From Balneolales bacterium (lineage in GTDB: Bacteria; Bacteroidota; Rhodothermia; Balneolales; Natronogracilivirgulaceae), in the NCBI GenBank assembly GCA_007133995.1, contig SLLP01000040.1, forward strand, positions 1-10,732: DNA of 10,732 bases, written 5' to 3'. Both the position numbers and the translations under genes were made by a program. Below the pieces are notes generated by a model. The model was not told the origin of the DNA. It did not search any database and saw nothing but the letters and a program-made list of their open reading frames with translations. Below, piece after piece: positions 1-7,377 of the stretch. The stretch's first letter is position 1. Each line of letters begins with the position of its first letter.

Positions 1-1258
1 CATTCGGGTTGACCAACAGCCTTAAATAAGCGGTCACATCCTTTATTTCTTTTCGCTGATAAAAGGAAATGCCTCCTACCAGCTGGTAGGGGATGCCCCG
101 GCGCCGCAGCGCATCCTCCAGCACCCGACTCTGGTAGTTGGTCCGGTAGAGCACCGCAAAATCACAATAGGTCAGATTCTGCCGGATCTTTTTGTCCTCA
201 ATGGTGCGTGCGATTCGATTGGCTTCGTCGCGCTCATCATAATTTTCCAGAACGGTTATGACCTCGCCCTGGTCATTCCAGGTCCACAGGGTCTTTTCAA
301 GCCGTGCTTTATTGTGCTTGATGACAGAGTCAGCGCACTTTAGTATGGCCTTGGTCGAGCGGTAGTTTTGCTCAAGCGGAATCTGAACGGAATCGGGATA
401 ATCTTCCCGGAAGTTGAGGATATTGGTGATGTCGGCGCCTCTGAATGAATAGATGCTCTGGGAGTCGTCTCCAACCACGCAGATATTCTTGTGACCGGAC
501 GCCAGAAGCCTGGTTGCACGGTACTGGGCATGGTTGGTGTCCTGATACTCATCAATCAGAATATATCGGAAGTGCTGCTGATATTTTTTCAGGATGTCGG
601 AATGCTGCTCGAAAAGTTCGATCGGTTTGATCAGCAGATCATCGAAATCCATTGCATTGTTCTTCTTGCAGCGCTCTATGTAGCGTTGATATACCTGTGC
701 GGCAATGTCATCCAGGGAGCTTTGGACAAACGAATCCTTGAACTTATCAGGCGAGATCATCTGATTCTTGGCACCGCTGATGATGAAGAACACATTGCGA
801 GGCTTGACTTCCCTGGTGTTGATATTAAGTTCCTGCAGGATGGTTTTGATCACACGCTCACTGTCCACCGTGTCATAAATGCTAAAGTCGCGCGTGTACC
901 CCAAATGTTCGGCTTCCATTCTCAGGATTCGTGAGAAGATGGAGTGAAAGGTGCCCATCCAGAGCCGGTTGGCCTGTTCTCCGATGAGATCCACAATCCT
1001 CTCCTGCATTTCGCGGGCCGCCTTGTTGGTGAACGTGAGCGCAAGGATCTGATTGGGCCAGGCTTTCTTCTGGTATAGGATGTTGGCGATCCGGTAGGTG
1101 AGCACACGCGTTTTGCCGCTGCCCGCTCCGGCTATGATGAGCAGAGGGCCATCGGTGTGCAGGACGGCTTTCCGCTGATTCTCGTTGACATCTTTAAGAA
1201 AAGGGGGGACGGACGGACGCTCTTCCGAATCGTCATTTTTTAAAATAAAAGTGGGCAT
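1..1258 (-). CDS. UvrD/PcrA-type superfamily 1 DNA helicase, partial (3' end outside window)
   Basis: An ATP-dependent 3'-5' DNA helicase of the UvrD/PcrA/Rep family, acting in nucleotide excision and mismatch repair and in clearing proteins from DNA. My translation gives 419 codons with no stop, out of roughly 730-790 usual for the family, so the C-terminal part is missing. Visible motifs in order: Q motif around Q28 (NENQRKAV), Walker A AGAGSGKT at 43-50, motif Ia with LTFTNKAAREM, Walker B DEYQDTN at 236-242, motif III VGDDSQSIYSFRGAD from 262, QNYRST at 297-302, and FYQRKEIKDV from 399. The ATG at 1256-1258 is the only start that leaves a normal short N-terminus before the Q motif; no Shine-Dalgarno sequence precedes it. 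It lies 47 bases after valS on the same strand and is probably co-transcribed with it. UvrD, PcrA and Rep cannot be told apart without the C-terminus. Confidence 0.95.
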   Translation of the reverse strand, partial: MPTFILKNDDSEERPSVPPFLKDVNENQRKAVLHTDGPLLIIAGAGSGKTRVLTYRIANILYQKKAWPNQILALTFTNKAAREMQERIVDLIGEQANRLWMGTFHSIFSRILRMEAEHLGYTRDFSIYDTVDSERVIKTILQELNINTREVKPRNVFFIISGAKNQMISPDKFKDSFVQSSLDDIAAQVYQRYIERCKKNNAMDFDDLLIKPIELFEQHSDILKKYQQHFRYILIDEYQDTNHAQYRATRLLASGHKNICVVGDDSQSIYSFRGADITNILNFREDYPDSVQIPLEQNYRSTKAILKCADSVIKHNKARLEKTLWTWNDQGEVITVLENYDERDEANRIARTIEDKKIRQNLTYCDFAVLYRTNYQSRVLEDALRRRGIPYQLVGGISFYQRKEIKDVTAYLRLLVNPN

Positions 1259-1305
1259 AAAATAAGTAAAAACAGCTTTTAACGACATGTGTCATAGTAG
1301 TCAAA

Positions 1306-3999
1306 TCAACCCAGATCGGAGAGAATGGTTCGCATTTTCTCAAGATTTACACGGGCATCGCTCTGCTTCTTGCGTTCGTTTTGCACAACCTGACCGGGTG
1401 CATTATCCAGGAACTTCTCATTGGAAAGTTTCTTTTCGACCGATACGAGAAAAGATTCCAGGCGAGCGATCTCCTTGCCGATCCGCTCTTTTTCCTTATC
1501 AAAGTCGATTATCCCGGACAACGGGACGAAGATCTGGATTCCGTCTACCACATCCGAGGCACTTGCTTTGGGTCGTTCAGCACTAACGTCGATAGTCAAT
1601 CCATCCAGTTTCAGAAGCTTTTTAAAAACATCTTGATGGGTGTCCAGGTGATCTTGCATCTCCTTGCCGGCCGGTTTGATGATCACATTAACATCCAGCT
1701 GATCCGGCACATTCATTTCGGAACGGATATTACGAATGGATGAAATAATGCGCTGGATGGTGCCGAACAGCCGTGCGGAATCCGGTTTTGCCGTCCCGTC
1801 ACTTAATGCCGGCCAGCTACTTACGATGAGGGCATCCTGATCTGTGCGATTGCGCAGGCGCTGCCAGATTTCTTCGGTGATAAAGGGCATAAAAGGATGC
1901 AGCAGCTTGATCAGGGTTTCAAAGTGGATGAGGGCCCGTTCTGCGGCTGCACGGTCCATGGTTTTGCCAAACTCCGGTTTGATAAGCTCCAGGTACCAGT
2001 CGCAGTAATCATCCCATACCAGTGAGTATGTTTTCAGGAGTGCTTCATTAAGACGGTAGCGGGAGAGGTCATCGTTAACTGCTTCAATGGTCTGTTGAAT
2101 ACGCGTCATCATCCACTGGTCGTGGAGCGGCAGGGTATCGATACCGGCATTGCCGTAAGGCCATTCAACCTTGTAAACTGCATCCCTGTCCAGATGCATA
2201 TTCAGAAAACGGAATGCATTCCAGAGTTTGTTGGCGAAATTGCGTCCCATTTCAAACTTGGTGGGATCAAGCTTGATGTCCTGTCCCTGGGCACAGAGGA
2301 TGATGAGGCAATAGCGGACGGCATCGGCTCCGTACTGATCGATCATCTCGAGCGGATCAATCCCGTTATTCAGGCTTTTGCTCATTTTCCGGCCCTTCTT
2401 GTCTTTGACGATCCCGGTCATGAATACATCATGAAACGGTGCTTTGCCGGTGAAATGAATTCCGCCCATGAGCATCCGGCTAACCCAGAAAAATAGGATG
2501 TCGTACCCGGAGACCATTACGGATGTAGGGTAAAAAAATTGAAAATCCCTGGTGTTTTTGGGCCAGCCGAGTGTGGAAAAGGGCCAGAGCCACGATGAAA
2601 ACCACGTGTCCAGCACATCCGGATCCTGCACCATGCCATCCTGAGGCTGATCGATGCTCACAATGTAGTCGCGGGAACGGTCAATGGTGCCGTCTTCAAG
2701 CGTATGATACCAGACCGGAATGCGATGACCCCACCAAAGCTGCCGTGAGATCACCCAGTCGCGGATGCTTTCCATCCATCGGAAAAACTCATTCTCCCAG
2801 CGGGGCGGATAGAACCGGAATTCGCCGTTGCGGCCGGCCTGCATCGCTTTTTCCGCCAGGGGCTTCATTTTAACAAACCACTGGTCGGAAAGCAGGGGTT
2901 CGATAATCGCCTTGCTTCGACTGGAAATGCCGATCTGGTTGACATAGTCCTCCACCTTTACCAGCAGGCCTTCCTCTTCAAGGTCCTTGACTATTGCTTC
3001 CCGGGCATCGAAGCGGTCCATGCCGTCATACTTGCCGGATGCTTCGTTCAGGGTGCCATCCTTGTTGATAATGTTGATCGTCGGAAGGGAGTGGCGTCGG
3101 CCAATCTCGAAGTCATTTTCATCATGGGCAGGGGTGACCTTCAGCGCGCCGGAACCATAATCCATTTTTACATAGTCATCGGTGATGATGGGCACTTTGC
3201 GACCGGTGGTCGGAACGATGACATGGCCGCCAATGAGTTGCAGATAGCGCTCATCATCGGGGTGTACACTTACCGCGGTGTCGGCCGGTATGGTTTCCGG
3301 ACGGGTGGTGGCAATAGTAATGTGTGTGATGCCTGAACGGGTAGCCGTTTCGTGATCCAGGGGATAGGAGACATGCCACATATATCCCTTTCGCTCGACA
3401 TGCTCGACCTCTTCATCGGATATGGCGGTCATATCAACCGGACACCAATTTACCAGGTAGTACCCTTTATAGATAAGCCCTTCGTTGTGCAGCCTGATAA
3501 ATGTTTCCTGCACGGCATTGGAGAGGCCTTCATCCATGGTGAACCGCTCACGGCTCCAGTCGCAGCTTACACCCAGCTTGCTGTACTGCCGTGTGATGAT
3601 TTCCCCGTATTTTTCTTTCCACTCCCACACCTTGTTAACAAAAGTCTCACGACCAATATCGTGGCGCGTTTTTTTTTCGTTCTTTTTGAGCTCGCGCTCT
3701 ACCACATTCTGGGTTGCAATGCCGGCGTGATCGGTACCTGGAAGCCAAAGCGCCTCATACCCCTGCATTCGCTTGAGTCGGGTCAGCGCATCCTGAACAG
3801 CGCCTTGAAGCGCATGCCCCATATGCAGCGCACCGGTTACGTTGGGTGGGGGCATCATAATGGTGAATGGTTCCTTGCCGGAATCGGTATTAGCTTTGAA
3901 CATACCTTGCTTCATCCAGTATGAATACCAGTGATCTTCAATGGATTTGGGATCGTATTGTTTTAGAACTTCTTTTTTTTTCAGGTTACCGCTGGACAT
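1306..3999 (-). CDS. valS: Valine--tRNA ligase (ValRS)
   Basis: A class Ia cytoplasmic aminoacyl-tRNA synthetase that charges tRNA-Val with valine and edits mischarged threonine. At 897 residues it is full length (family about 870-950). The Rossmann fold opens with PPPNVTGALHMGHAL; the HIGH-type signature is HMGH at 59-62. The CP1 editing domain shows TTRPET at 231-236 and AHDENDFEIG near 291-300. LWWGHRIPVWY follows near 421-431, DVLDTWFSS near 461-469, and the KMSKS loop is at 538-542. The anticodon-binding helical domain occupies about 600-800, and the last ~65 residues are a charged coiled coil (the ValRS tRNA arm). The ATG at 3997-3999 gives a normal N-terminus; no Shine-Dalgarno sequence is visible. 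The gene lies between rsmB (54-base gap) and the helicase gene (47-base gap). Two runs of nine A occur in the sense strand, at codons 7-9 and 108-111. Confidence 0.98.
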   Translation of the reverse strand: MSSGNLKKKEVLKQYDPKSIEDHWYSYWMKQGMFKANTDSGKEPFTIMMPPPNVTGALHMGHALQGAVQDALTRLKRMQGYEALWLPGTDHAGIATQNVVERELKKNEKKTRHDIGRETFVNKVWEWKEKYGEIITRQYSKLGVSCDWSRERFTMDEGLSNAVQETFIRLHNEGLIYKGYYLVNWCPVDMTAISDEEVEHVERKGYMWHVSYPLDHETATRSGITHITIATTRPETIPADTAVSVHPDDERYLQLIGGHVIVPTTGRKVPIITDDYVKMDYGSGALKVTPAHDENDFEIGRRHSLPTINIINKDGTLNEASGKYDGMDRFDAREAIVKDLEEEGLLVKVEDYVNQIGISSRSKAIIEPLLSDQWFVKMKPLAEKAMQAGRNGEFRFYPPRWENEFFRWMESIRDWVISRQLWWGHRIPVWYHTLEDGTIDRSRDYIVSIDQPQDGMVQDPDVLDTWFSSWLWPFSTLGWPKNTRDFQFFYPTSVMVSGYDILFFWVSRMLMGGIHFTGKAPFHDVFMTGIVKDKKGRKMSKSLNNGIDPLEMIDQYGADAVRYCLIILCAQGQDIKLDPTKFEMGRNFANKLWNAFRFLNMHLDRDAVYKVEWPYGNAGIDTLPLHDQWMMTRIQQTIEAVNDDLSRYRLNEALLKTYSLVWDDYCDWYLELIKPEFGKTMDRAAAERALIHFETLIKLLHPFMPFITEEIWQRLRNRTDQDALIVSSWPALSDGTAKPDSARLFGTIQRIISSIRNIRSEMNVPDQLDVNVIIKPAGKEMQDHLDTHQDVFKKLLKLDGLTIDVSAERPKASASDVVDGIQIFVPLSGIIDFDKEKERIGKEIARLESFLVSVEKKLSNEKFLDNAPGQVVQNERKKQSDARVNLEKMRTILSDLG

Positions 4000-4053
4000 A
4001 AATTCGTTGATTCGCTAAATCGGTTTAATCTGCAGATACTGTTTGAGGCGGGG

Positions 4054-5373
4054 TTACACTTTTCTTTGGAGGAGTACGCCGAAGTGCCCGTCGCATTTGT
4101 GAATGTGAGGGAGGGTCTGATAGGATTTCCCATCATCTGCAAGCACTTCCTCCGGAAGATAATCATCCAGATCTTCGAGCTCAAAGTTGTCGTACATCTC
4201 CAGGAATTTGTTGATACGATCCATGTTCTCCTCCGGTTCTATGGAACAGGTGGAATAGACAAGCCGACCGCCACGTTTAACCATATTAGCTGCTGCATCA
4301 AGAAGTTCATCTTGTTGTACTGTGAATTCTTCGAGGTCTTTTTCCGATCGCCGCCAGCGCAGGTCTGCACGTTTTGAGAGAACGCCTGTTCCGGTGCAGG
4401 GGGCATCGAGAAGCACGGCGTCCACTAATTTGAACCGCTCTTCAGTGATGTCGGCCCGCTGAACCTTGACAGTGTCTGCTCCGTAATTGGTAACATTTTC
4501 AGCTATCATGGAAATACGTTCTGCTGAAATATCAACAGCGAGAATACTGCCCTTATTGTTCATGAGGTCACAGAGCATGATGGTCTTGGTGCCCGGAGCA
4601 GCGCAAAGGTCGTACACATCCTCGCCGGGCTTCGGGTCGAGAATGGTAGGTGCGAAACCTGCAGCAATGTCCTGCACCTGGGCAAAACCTTTCTGGAACC
4701 ACCCTTTGGATCGGATTTTTTGAAGTGTGCTGACCTTGTAATACCCAGGGAGCCAATCACTCTCTTCAAAATCAATACCTGTTTTGGAAAGGCGAAGCCT
4801 GAAGTTCTGATCGTTGGTTTTCAGCCCATTCATTCGCAGGTAGTAGGATGGAGTTTGATTATTGTACTGCATTAGCTTGAACGCCTCTCGTTCACCGAAG
4901 CGGTCGACCCAACGTTTAACAAGCCATTCAGGGTGGGAAAATGTAGTGGCGATGAGCTTGTTGCGGTCCTGAAAATCGGGCTTGGGCATGTTGGGCATGT
5001 CACGCTGGACACGCCGCAGGATGGCATTCATCAGGTCACCGCTGCGGCCTCCCCCCATGGTCTTTGCCAATTCAACAGCTTCATTGACAGCGGCGTAATC
5101 GGGTGTTCCATCCATGAAAAGCAGGTCATAAAGTCCGATACGCAGGGTATTTTTGAACTGAAGATTCATTTCATCCACAGCAACGGCACTGTAGCGTGAG
5201 ATCAGAAAGTCAAGGTAGCTTCTTCGCCGCAGAATTCCCTGTACGTATTCATTGGCCTGCTGGCGATCCTGCCCCTCCAGTTTATTCAGTATCTTCGAAT
5301 CTGTTTTCCTGAATTCTTCGAAGTAATTCAGTGCGTTGACGCTGGCTTGACGCGCTGTAAGATTTTGTTCCAA
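4054..5373 (-). CDS. rsmB: 16S rRNA (cytosine-C5) methyltransferase RsmB, TTG start
   Basis: A SAM-dependent enzyme that in characterised relatives makes m5C967 in 16S rRNA. At 439 residues it has the normal RsmB length and two-part layout. Residues 1 to about 125 are a NusB-like RNA-binding domain (LRIGLYDLLFMDGTPDYAAVNEAVELAK region at 77-104). Residues from about 145 onward are the methyltransferase: motif I LCAAPGTKT at 256-264, DAPCTGTG at 323-330 with Cys326, and YSTCSIEPEEN at 373-383 with the nucleophile Cys376. The end has the DGHFGVLLQRK type expected for RsmB. The start must be TTG at 5371-5373: the only codons upstream before the in-frame TGA are non-start codons, and the first in-frame ATG is at Met69, inside the NusB domain. 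A weak GGAAA lies about ten bases upstream. It is the first gene of the minus-strand operon with valS and the helicase gene. RsmF is an alternative but lacks the NusB part. Confidence 0.95.
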   Translation of the reverse strand: MEQNLTARQASVNALNYFEEFRKTDSKILNKLEGQDRQQANEYVQGILRRRSYLDFLISRYSAVAVDEMNLQFKNTLRIGLYDLLFMDGTPDYAAVNEAVELAKTMGGGRSGDLMNAILRRVQRDMPNMPKPDFQDRNKLIATTFSHPEWLVKRWVDRFGEREAFKLMQYNNQTPSYYLRMNGLKTNDQNFRLRLSKTGIDFEESDWLPGYYKVSTLQKIRSKGWFQKGFAQVQDIAAGFAPTILDPKPGEDVYDLCAAPGTKTIMLCDLMNNKGSILAVDISAERISMIAENVTNYGADTVKVQRADITEERFKLVDAVLLDAPCTGTGVLSKRADLRWRRSEKDLEEFTVQQDELLDAAANMVKRGGRLVYSTCSIEPEENMDRINKFLEMYDNFELEDLDDYLPEEVLADDGKSYQTLPHIHKCDGHFGVLLQRKV

Positions 5374-5656
5374 AGCTTGTTTTCCGCTGTTTCTGGTTAA
5401 AGTTCAAATACTTAAAAAAGTAAGGATTTTTTTGGTAATAATTAAGTGATATATAAATAACAGGAGGGTATGAAGCGTTTTTTTGGGTAACGTTCAGCGA
5501 TGCCTGTCGAGATCAGGAGTTTGAAGCAAAAAAAGCAATTTCATTGCGATTCATGTTTTGTTTTGCATCGGTATTTGGTAATTTCAGCAGATTAACACGG
5601 CAGGCATGCTTGCCGTACACAATTACTGAAATATTTAAAACCATAAACTCTTTGTG
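5374..5656. promoter_or_regulatory. Divergent intergenic region between rsmB and atpD
   Basis: This 283-base stretch lies between two divergently read genes and must hold the promoter of rsmB on the minus strand and probably that of atpD on the plus strand. The rsmB-proximal half is very A+T rich, with a TATATAAAT tract near 5449-5457. I could not place a convincing -35/-10 pair or an exact Bacteroidota TAnnTTTG box on either strand. It contains a small perfect hairpin at 5535-5547 (GCAAT, three-base loop, ATTGC) and the large dyad listed separately at 5581-5632. No gene of normal size is supported here; a six-codon frame at 5470-5490 is discussed in the findings. Confidence 0.45.
5581..5632 (+). 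promoter_or_regulatory. Symmetric dyad / stem-loop in the atpD leader
   Basis: An inverted repeat of 52 bases centred at 5606.5. The inner palindrome at 5597-5616 reads ACGGCA, then GGCATGCT, then TGCCGT; it is perfect except for one symmetric pair that would be G-U in RNA. The outer arms ATTTCAG (5581-5587) and CTGAAAT (5626-5632) are perfectly complementary and centred on the same point, with nine unpaired bases on each side between the stems. It ends 24 bases before the atpD ATG. It could be an operator for a dimeric regulator or an RNA structure in the atpD 5' leader; the sequence alone does not decide. Confidence 0.45.
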
Positions 5657-7144
5657 ATGAATAAAGGGAGCATAGCACAAATCATTGGACCTGTAGTGGA
5701 TGTTGATTTTACAGAGGGCAATCTTCCACCTATTCTTAATGCATTGAAAGTTAAACGCGAAGGACTTCAGGATCTCATTCTTGAAGTTGCTCAGCATCTC
5801 GGTGAAAATCGAGTTCGCACTGTGGCCATGGATTCTACTGACGGCCTCATTCGAGAAACCGAGGTGACAGATCTTGGCACCACGATTTCCATGCCTATAG
5901 GAGAAGATGTAAGAGGCAGGCTTTTCAATATCATTGGTGATGCCATTGATGGAATTGAGCAACCGGAAGGCAAAGAACGTTACCCGATCCACCGACCGGC
6001 ACCGAAGTTCGAGGACCTGTCCACCTCCTCAGAGATGCTCGAGACAGGAATTAAGGTAATTGACCTGTTGTGCCCATACGCCAAGGGCGGTAAAATTGGT
6101 CTGTTTGGTGGTGCTGGAGTGGGTAAAACGGTGCTCATCCAGGAGCTGATCAACAACATTGCCAAGCAACACGGCGGGCTTTCTGTCTTCGCGGGTGTGG
6201 GTGAGCGAACGCGGGAAGGCAATGACTTGCTTCGGGAGTTTATCGAATCCGGTGTAATCAACTACGGTGAAGAATTTAAAAAGGAGTTTGAGGAAAACGG
6301 AAACTGGAATCTTGAAAAAGTTGATCCGGAAGCGTTGAAAACTTCACAAGCGACACTGGTTTTTGGGCAGATGAACGAACCACCCGGGGCCCGTGCAAGG
6401 GTTGCATTGTCAGGGCTGACGATTGCCGAGTATTTTCGCGATCAGGTCAGTAAGGACATCCTGCTTTTTGTCGACAATATCTTCCGTTTCACTCAAGCCG
6501 GATCTGAAGTGTCGGCGTTACTGGGAAGAATGCCTTCGGCTGTGGGTTATCAGCCCACACTTGCCTCCGAGATGGGGGATCTTCAGGAGCGAATCACCTC
6601 TACCAGGGATGGCTCTATCACCTCGGTTCAGGCTATATATGTACCTGCGGATGACCTTACCGACCCTGCTCCCGCAACGACATTCTCCCACCTTGATGCA
6701 ACGACTGTACTATCGAGGCAGATCGCTTCGCTGGGTATATATCCGGCTGTGGATCCGCTTGATTCCGCCTCAAGGATCCTGGACCCGCGCATCATAGGTC
6801 AGGAGCATTACGATTCGGCACAGAGTGTCAAAGAGTTGCTTCAACGATATAAAGAACTTCAGGATATCATTGCAATTCTCGGTATGGATGAATTGTCTGA
6901 TGAGGACAAACTGACCGTAGCCAGGGCCCGCAGGGTGCAACGATTCCTTAGTCAGCCATTCTTTGTTGCCTCTCAGTTTACCGGGCTTGACGGAAAATTT
7001 GTAAAAATCGAAGATACCATCAAAGGTTTCAAGCAGATTGTGGATGGCGAGCTGGATCATCTGCCTGAAAACGCCTTCTTCCTTGTGGGCAGCATAGAGG
7101 AGGCTATTGAGCGCGGTGAGAAAATGCTCAAGGTAGAGGATTAG
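5657..7144 (+). CDS. atpD: F1F0 ATP synthase subunit beta
   Basis: The catalytic subunit of F1, present in three copies in the cytoplasmic head; it makes ATP from ADP and phosphate as the central stalk turns. The 495 residues show every hallmark: Walker A GGAGVGKT at 151-158, VGERTREGND at 181-190 with the catalytic Glu183, Walker B ILLFVD ending at Asp273, SALLGRMPSAVGYQPTLA at 286-303, and the DELSDEDK lever (DELSEED-type) at 411-418. It is longer than the ~460 residues of E. coli; the extra residues sit around 203-228, before QATLVFGQMNEPPG, a charged Glu/Lys-rich stretch of the kind seen in Bacteroidota-type beta subunits. The ATG at 5657 is preferred over the adjacent in-frame GTG at 5654. 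No Shine-Dalgarno sequence is present. atpC follows after 233 bases. The other ATP synthase genes are not in the window, as expected where atpDC forms a separate unit. Confidence 0.98.
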   Translation: MNKGSIAQIIGPVVDVDFTEGNLPPILNALKVKREGLQDLILEVAQHLGENRVRTVAMDSTDGLIRETEVTDLGTTISMPIGEDVRGRLFNIIGDAIDGIEQPEGKERYPIHRPAPKFEDLSTSSEMLETGIKVIDLLCPYAKGGKIGLFGGAGVGKTVLIQELINNIAKQHGGLSVFAGVGERTREGNDLLREFIESGVINYGEEFKKEFEENGNWNLEKVDPEALKTSQATLVFGQMNEPPGARARVALSGLTIAEYFRDQVSKDILLFVDNIFRFTQAGSEVSALLGRMPSAVGYQPTLASEMGDLQERITSTRDGSITSVQAIYVPADDLTDPAPATTFSHLDATTVLSRQIASLGIYPAVDPLDSASRILDPRIIGQEHYDSAQSVKELLQRYKELQDIIAILGMDELSDEDKLTVARARRVQRFLSQPFFVASQFTGLDGKFVKIEDTIKGFKQIVDGELDHLPENAFFLVGSIEEAIERGEKMLKVED

Positions 7145-7189
7145 AGCAAATAACTGTAACCGGATCAATTTGAAACATAATTCAAATGA

Positions 7190-7247
7190 AATGTCCATGA
7201 CAGCAGCCCGAACACACATGAGCATGAATACAATCGTCATGGTCATT
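7190..7247 (+). other. Stem-loop in repeat copy 1
   Basis: The left arm at 7190-7201 and the right arm at 7236-7247 (GTCATGGTCATT) pair over 12 positions with one T-T mismatch at 7194, enclosing a 34-base loop. No T-run follows, so it is not a standard intrinsic terminator. It starts 46 bases after the atpD stop codon and could protect the atpD mRNA 3' end or be a processing site. Confidence 0.6.
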
Positions 7248-7277
7248 CTATCTGCCCATATGAATCAATTATTTTAA
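7197..7277 (+). other. 26-codon open frame in repeat copy 1 (coding status doubtful)
   Basis: ATG at 7197 to TAA at 7275-7277. The peptide begins MTAARTHMSM, has a hydrophobic VMVIL core, and ends in NQLF. It matches the frame in copy 2 at 14 of 26 positions. No Shine-Dalgarno sequence precedes it, but none precedes most real genes here either. Of the 13 codons that differ between the copies, only one change is synonymous, which argues against selection on the peptide. It is recorded because its place in the atpD-atpC transcript and its pairing with a second equal-length frame are unusual. Confidence 0.15.
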
Positions 7278-7285
7278 ACAGATGA

Positions 7286-7343
7286 AATGACCATGACCGT
7301 AGCCCCGTCACACATGAGCATGATTAAAAGTGTCATGGTCATT
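7286..7343 (+). other. Stem-loop in repeat copy 2
   Basis: The arms AATGACCATGAC (7286-7297) and GTCATGGTCATT (7332-7343) are perfectly complementary over 12 bases and enclose a 34-base loop, the same loop length as in copy 1. The right arms of the two copies are identical, so the left arm of one copy can also pair with the right arm of the other, giving alternative structures. The hairpin ends 34 bases before the atpC start codon. There is no T-run after it. Confidence 0.65.
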
Positions 7344-7373
7344 CTATGTGACCTTAGAAATCCAAAGTTTTAA
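7293..7373 (+). other. 26-codon open frame in repeat copy 2, ending 4 bases before atpC
   Basis: ATG at 7293 to TAA at 7371-7373. The peptide begins MTVAPSHMSM, shares VMVIL with copy 1 and ends in NPKF. Its stop codon is only four bases from the atpC ATG at 7378, a spacing that would let terminating ribosomes restart on atpC. The same objection applies as for copy 1: nearly all codon differences change the amino acid. If translated, it would more likely act as a leader frame for atpC than as a functional peptide. Confidence 0.2.
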
Positions 7374-7377
7374 ACAC

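Larger units (their letters stand above)
7183..7374 (+). repeat. Two 96-base tandem direct repeats between atpD and atpC
   Basis: Copy 1 spans 7183-7278 and copy 2 spans 7279-7374; they align without gaps and match at 76 of 96 positions by my count. A further partial copy (CA, one differing base, ATGAAA) at 7375-7383 contains the atpC start codon, and the same ATGAAA occurs at 7186 and 7282. The best-conserved blocks are the hairpin arms (ATGNCCATGAC and GTCATGGTCATTCTAT) and CACACATGAGCATGA in the loop; the segments after each hairpin are more diverged but recover at the shared TTTTAAACA before the next ATG. I see no other copy in the window. Likely origin: an old tandem duplication of the region just ahead of atpC, or two insertions of a small palindromic element. 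Confidence 0.85.

Noticed and set aside
491..934. 147-codon plus-strand frame opposite the helicase gene
   Set aside because: It is the antisense shadow of the helicase Walker B region; no domain is visible.
3352..3924. 190-codon open frame on the plus strand opposite valS
   Set aside because: It is antisense to the conserved ValRS catalytic and editing regions and its translation resembles no protein I know; it mirrors the codon use of valS.
5654..5656. GTG as the atpD start
   Set aside because: The adjacent in-frame ATG at 5657 gives the usual MNKGSIAQIIGPVVDVDF N-terminus; GTG would only add one residue.
5374..5656. A defined promoter in the rsmB-atpD spacer
   Set aside because: A/T-rich stretches are present, but no -35/-10 pair or Bacteroidota-type box with acceptable spacing could be fixed on either strand.
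5513..5992. 159-codon minus-strand frame across the atpD leader and start
   Set aside because: More than two thirds is antisense to atpD, and the part in the leader has no recognisable protein features.
7183..7374. CRISPR-like array
   Set aside because: There are only two adjoining 96-base copies with no spacers between them and no cas genes.
7330..7377. Sixteen-residue N-terminal extension of atpC from a GTG
   Set aside because: The extension is read out of the repeat hairpin arm and matches nothing in the epsilon family; ATG at 7378 gives the normal start.
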